The translations under genes were made by a program, and so were the position numbers. From assembly GCA_001724025.1 (NCBI GenBank), contig MEDJ01000025.1, forward strand, positions 1 to 64,000: a DNA stretch of 64,000 nt, read 5' to 3'. Source of the DNA: Acidobacteria bacterium SCN 69-37 (GTDB lineage: Bacteria; Acidobacteriota; Vicinamibacteria; Vicinamibacterales; SCN-69-37). A model generated the notes under the pieces. It saw nothing but the letters and a program-made list of their open reading frames with translations. It was not told the origin of the DNA and ran no database searches. Below are positions 60,349 through 64,000 of this stretch, one piece after another (positions within the stretch are counted from its first letter, which is position 1; each line of letters starts with the position of its first letter).

Positions 60349-63300
60349 TCAGACACGTTCCCGATGTGCCTGGCGGTGCATCACGTAATAAAGAACGGGG
60401 ACGGTCATGCGCGACAGCAGCAGCGAGGCCACCTCGCCCGCCATCAGCGAAATCGCGAGCCCCTGGAAGATCGGATCGAACAGGATCACGCCGGCGCCCA
60501 CGATGACCGCGGCCGCCGTCAACGCCATCGGGCGGAACCGCACGGCGCCCGCGTCGACGACCGCGTCCTCGAGACACTGGCCCTCGCGCAGGCGGAGCTC
60601 GATGAAATCCACGAGGATGATCGAGTTTCGCACCACGATCCCGGCACCGGCAATGAAACCGATCATCGACGTGGCCGTGAAGAAGGCGCCCATGGCCGCG
60701 TGCGCGGGCAGGATGCCGACGAGCGAAAACGGAATGGCCACCATGATCGCAACCGGCGTGATGAACGACTGGAACCAGCCGACCACCAGGATGTAGATGA
60801 GCACCAGCACGAGCGCGAACGCGATGCCGAGATCGCGGAAGACCTCGATCGTGATGTGCCACTCGCCGTCCCACTTCATCGCGTACTTCGACGTGTCCGT
60901 CGGCTGCACGGCGTTGAAGATCTCGAACGCGTAGCCTTCGGGCAACACGATCGCCGCGAGCCGCTCGTTGATGCCGGCAATCGCATACACCGGGCTCTCG
61001 ACCACGCCGGCCACGTCGGCGGTCACGTAGGTCACGGGCTGGAGATTCTTGTGATAAATGCTCCGCTCGACGACGTCCCGGCGCGCGCGCGTCATGTCGC
61101 CCAAGGCCACGCCCGACGGCCCGACGCGCAGGCTCGTCACCCCGGCCAGATCGCCCAGCGCCGGACGCGGCAGTTGCAGCACGACGGGCACAGCCTCGCG
61201 CGCGGCCGGATCGTGCAGCAGCCCAGCCGTATCGCCTTCGACGGCCATCCGTACTACGGACAATACGGACGCGACAGGGACCCCGGCCGCGGCAGCGCGC
61301 TCCGCGTCCACGTCGAGCACGACGCGCGGCTGCGGATCCTCGACATACCAGTCGACGTCGACCACCCCGTCGGTCTCCGCCATCGCCTGCCTGACAGCCC
61401 CGGCAATCGCGAGGCGGCGATCGATGTCCGGACCGTACACCTCGGCCACGAGCGTCTGGAGCACGGGCGGCCCTGGCGGAACTTCCGCGACCTGAATCGT
61501 GGCACCGAGCGAGGCGGCCAGCGGCTGCAGCCGTTCGCGCACGTGCCTGGCAATGTCGTGGCTCTGCTCGCGTCGCTCCCCCTTGCCAACGAGGTTCACC
61601 TGGAGATCGGCCAGGTGTGGGCCAGTCCGCAGGAAGTAGTGCCGGACGAGCCCATTGAAGTTGTAGGGCGCCGACGTGCCCGCGTAGGTCTGCACGTCAC
61701 GCACGGCCGGCTCGGCCAGCGTCTCGCGCGCGAGCACATCGGCTACGCGCGCGGTGGTCTCGAGCGGCGTCCCTTCGGGCATGTCGACGAGCACCTGGAA
61801 TTCGCTCTTGTTGTCGAACGGCAGCATCTTTACCTGCACGAGCCGCAGCGGGACGAACGCCACGGCCGCTACCAGCAGCACGAGGACGCCGCCGAGGAAC
61901 GCGACACGCGCGCGCCGCTCTTCGAGCAGCCGCCGCATGATGCGTCGATAGAGACGCGTGAACGAGCCCTCGTGCTCGACGTGTCCCGCCCCCACCGTCG
62001 TCAGCAACCGCACGGCCGCCCACGGCGTGACGATGAAGGCGACGATCAGCGAGAACAGCATCGCGGCCGACGCCCCCACGGGGATGGGCCGCATGTAGGG
62101 CCCCATGAGGCCGCCGACGAACGCCATCGGCAGGATCGCGGCGATCACGGCCAGCGTGGCCAGGATCGTGGGATTGCCCACCTCGTCGACCGCACGGACG
62201 GCCAGCGCGACGATGCGGCTCTGCCCGCCCCCGTGCATCCGGACGTGACGCACCACGTTCTCGACCACCACGATCGCGTCGTCGACCAGGATGCCGATCG
62301 AGAAGATGAGCGCGAACAGCGTGATGCGGTTGAGCGTGTAGCCGTAGAGGTAGAACGTGAACAGCGTCAGCGCCAGCGTCACCGGGATCGCGATCAGCAC
62401 CACGACCGCCTCGCGACGGCCAAGCGCGCGCCAGATCAGGATCGAGACGGAGACGATCGCCACCAGCATGTGGAACAGGAGCTCGTTCGACTTCTCGGCG
62501 GCCGTCTCGCCGTAGTTGCGCGTGATCTCGACGTCGACGTCCGCGGGCACGACGACGCCGCGGAGGACGTCGAGCCTGGCCTCGATCGCGTGCGCGAGCG
62601 AGATGGCGTTGACGCCCTGCCGCTTGGCAATGGCCAGCGTGACGGCCGGCCGCGCCCGTTCGCGGTCGTGCGCCACCACGACGCTCTCGATCGACGCAGC
62701 GCCGTCGGTCACCGTCGCGATGTCGCCGAGCAGGATCGGGCGTCCCTGGTGTGACGCCACGACCAGCGTGCGCAGGTCGTCGGCGGAGGTGACCAGGCGT
62801 CCGACACGGAGGGCCTGCCCGACGCCGTCGGTGACGAGCCCCGCGACGTCGACCTGCACGTTGGCCGCGGCCACCGCTTCGCGCACGACGAGCGGATCCA
62901 GTCCATACGTGCCGAGCCTGACCGGATCGAGATCGACCTGGACACGACGGCCGCGGCCGCCGATGAGCGTGACCTCGGAGACGTTCGGGACGTCTTTCAG
63001 CGCGTCGCCGAGTTGTCCGGCCACGAGCCGCAGGTCGTGGTCGTCGTAGCGATCGCCGCTGATCGTCACCGCCATCACCGGCACGTCGTCAATCGACCGC
63101 GCGCGGACCGTTGGCAGTTGCGCGCCGGGCGGCAGTTCGGCTGCGTGCGACGCGAGCTTGTGATTGAGCCGGACGAGTGCGGCCGTCTCATCCTCTCCCA
63201 CGAGGAAGCGGACGATGATGAGCGCGTGGCCGGGACTGGACGTCGAGTACAGATATTCGACGCCGGGGATTTCCCAGAGCAGCTTCTCGATCGGCCGGGT

Positions 63301-63510
63301 GAGCCGCTGCTCGACTTCGGCAGCCGACGCCCCGGGCATCGCCGCCACGACGTCGACCATCGGGACGACGATCTGGGGCTCTTCCTCGCGCGGCAGGATC
63401 GCAATGGCGAGTCCGCCGAGTGCGACGGACGCCACGATGAACAGCGGCGTGAGGCGCGAGTTGACGAACGCGGCCGCGAGCCGGCCGGCAACACCGACAC
63501 GGTGACTCAT
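60349..63510 (-). CDS. RND-family efflux transporter (AcrB/CusA-like)
   Basis: A 1053-aa proton-driven inner-membrane pump. The usual RND architecture is present: TM1 ([20 protein letters not shown]), a first periplasmic loop (about 40-340), TM2-6 with [20 protein letters not shown] and its conserved acidic residues on TM4, a second loop, then TM7-12 with [20 protein letters not shown]. It is a multidrug or metal efflux class; the substrate cannot be told, although no CusA-type Met triad was searched for. It follows the adaptor gene with a four-base overlap. Confidence 0.93.
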   Translation of the reverse strand: MSHRVGVAGRLAAAFVNSRLTPLFIVASVALGGLAIAILPREEEPQIVVPMVDVVAAMPGASAAEVEQRLTRPIEKLLWEIPGVEYLYSTSSPGHALIIVRFLVGEDETAALVRLNHKLASHAAELPPGAQLPTVRARSIDDVPVMAVTISGDRYDDHDLRLVAGQLGDALKDVPNVSEVTLIGGRGRRVQVDLDPVRLGTYGLDPLVVREAVAAANVQVDVAGLVTDGVGQALRVGRLVTSADDLRTLVVASHQGRPILLGDIATVTDGAASIESVVVAHDRERARPAVTLAIAKRQGVNAISLAHAIEARLDVLRGVVVPADVDVEITRNYGETAAEKSNELLFHMLVAIVSVSILIWRALGRREAVVVLIAIPVTLALTLFTFYLYGYTLNRITLFALIFSIGILVDDAIVVVENVVRHVRMHGGGQSRIVALAVRAVDEVGNPTILATLAVIAAILPMAFVGGLMGPYMRPIPVGASAAMLFSLIVAFIVTPWAAVRLLTTVGAGHVEHEGSFTRLYRRIMRRLLEERRARVAFLGGVLVLLVAAVAFVPLRLVQVKMLPFDNKSEFQVLVDMPEGTPLETTARVADVLARETLAEPAVRDVQTYAGTSAPYNFNGLVRHYFLRTGPHLADLQVNLVGKGERREQSHDIARHVRERLQPLAASLGATIQVAEVPPGPPVLQTLVAEVYGPDIDRRLAIAGAVRQAMAETDGVVDVDWYVEDPQPRVVLDVDAERAAAAGVPVASVLSVVRMAVEGDTAGLLHDPAAREAVPVVLQLPRPALGDLAGVTSLRVGPSGVALGDMTRARRDVVERSIYHKNLQPVTYVTADVAGVVESPVYAIAGINERLAAIVLPEGYAFEIFNAVQPTDTSKYAMKWDGEWHITIEVFRDLGIAFALVLVLIYILVVGWFQSFITPVAIMVAIPFSLVGILPAHAAMGAFFTATSMIGFIAGAGIVVRNSIILVDFIELRLREGQCLEDAVVDAGAVRFRPMALTAAAVIVGAGVILFDPIFQGLAISLMAGEVASLLLSRMTVPVLYYVMHRQAHRERV

Positions 63511-64000
63511 GACCGATCTCCCCGTACGATCGGCGCCTCGCCTGTCGCCTCCTGCGCGGAGACGTGCACGTCGCCGCCATCGCGCAGCGTGGCCGCGGGC
63601 GACACGACGATCTGTTCACCCTCGGCAAGCCCGGCCACGATCTCGATGCCTGTCGCGTCAGCCGCGGCCACGCGCACGAGCCGCATGCGCGCCGTCGTTC
63701 CCTCGACCACGAAGACGCTCGTCAACTGCCCGCGACGCACGACGGCCGAGGGCGGCACGACGATCGCCTCACGCGCGGGTCCGGGCAGCCGGACCCGCGC
63801 GAACATGCCGGAGCGCAGGCCGTCGGCCGTCTCGAGCGTGACGGTGACCGTGACCGCGCGCGTATCGACGCCCGCGGCGCGGCCCACCTCGGTGATGCGT
63901 CCCTGCCGCTCGTCGATGCCGCCCGCGGCATCGACGAGCACGGTGACCGTGTCGCCGGGCCGCGCCCAGTGCGCGCGCGACTCGTCGAGCCGTACGTCGA
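63507..64000 (-). CDS. RND periplasmic adaptor (HlyD/MFP family), N-terminus outside window
   Basis: The frame is open to base 64000 and stops at 63507-63509. The visible 164 residues cover the C-terminal beta-barrel and membrane-proximal parts of a membrane fusion protein: [56 protein letters not shown], then the strand [17 protein letters not shown] and [11 protein letters not shown]. It bridges the RND pump and an outer-membrane channel, and it overlaps the pump gene by four bases. The lipoyl and coiled-coil parts are beyond the window. Confidence 0.92.
   Translation of the reverse strand, partial: DVRLDESRAHWARPGDTVTVLVDAAGGIDERQGRITEVGRAAGVDTRAVTVTVTLETADGLRSGMFARVRLPGPAREAIVVPPSAVVRRGQLTSVFVVEGTTARMRLVRVAAADATGIEIVAGLAEGEQIVVSPAATLRDGGDVHVSAQEATGEAPIVRGDRS

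Noticed and set aside
60364-62754. 796-codon + strand frame over the RND pump
   Set aside because: Composition dominated by His, Arg and Asp from the antisense strand. No domain.

Overview
The window is strongly GC-rich bacterial DNA with GTG starts, four-base ATGA gene overlaps, many secreted or lipid-anchored proteins and several families of short palindromic repeats. The mix of genes (DUF3857/transglutaminase-TPR protein, SMP-30 with a Tat signal, anchor-type lipoproteins, M28 peptidase, alginate-export-type porin, B-family heme-copper oxidase) suggests an Acidobacteriota genome, perhaps Vicinamibacteria. This is inference; there is no rRNA or other marker in the window to settle it.

Layout. 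0-8.3 kb holds central metabolism and accessory genes: GTP-dependent PEP carboxykinase, a YjdI-type ferredoxin, zinc-ribbon proteins, an SPFH protein, galactose mutarotase and an M28 peptidase. 8.3-25.9 kb is a denitrification/nitric-oxide island in three blocks. Block 1 is cupin, a 12-TM oxidase-like membrane protein and a Crp/Fnr regulator, divergent from methyltransferase, heme A synthase (ctaA) and a CopD-like protein. Block 2 is a 56-aa subunit, CuA subunit II, heme-copper subunit I and a SCO protein, divergent from a porin, a fused cytochrome b/ferredoxin/MvhD-like protein and a small exported protein. Block 3 is a Crp/Fnr regulator, a copper nitrite reductase with a cytochrome c tail (nirK), a NirV-like FGE-family protein and a second SCO protein. 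Subunit I keeps all six metal-ligand histidines but has Gln where oxygen reductases carry the crosslinked Tyr, so it is best read as an NO reductase. Two palindromes, TATGA-N6-TCATA and TTGCGC-N2-GCGCAA, each occur twice, only upstream of these operons, and are probably operators of the two Crp/Fnr regulators.

26-33 kb carries a glutamine amidotransferase, cytochrome P450, EngB GTPase with two small followers, a glycosyltransferase, an FAD oxidoreductase and SMP-30. 32.7-48 kb is accessory: two paralogous heptad-repeat, tail-anchored proteins with a conserved structured leader, three copies of a 190-bp inverted-repeat element, lipoproteins and beta-barrels, a degenerate beta-lactamase-like protein, and an IS3-family element joined to the remnant of a nuclease operon. 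48-51.4 kb holds a PAS/winged-helix regulator, an Xre-type antitoxin with a decayed RES toxin, and an intact DUF1778/GNAT toxin-antitoxin pair. 51.4-58.3 kb is envelope-related (DUF2207, LemA, hydrolase, a frameshifted regulatory-domain protein, DUF3857 protein). 58.4-64 kb has a GCTGAAGCC palindrome array, a SpoIIE phosphatase, and an RND efflux pump with its adaptor cut by the window end.

How it fits together: nitrite is reduced by NirK to NO, which the CuA-bearing reductase removes. SCO proteins and CopD serve copper supply, CtaA serves heme A, and the cytochrome b/ferredoxin fusion is a candidate electron-entry module.
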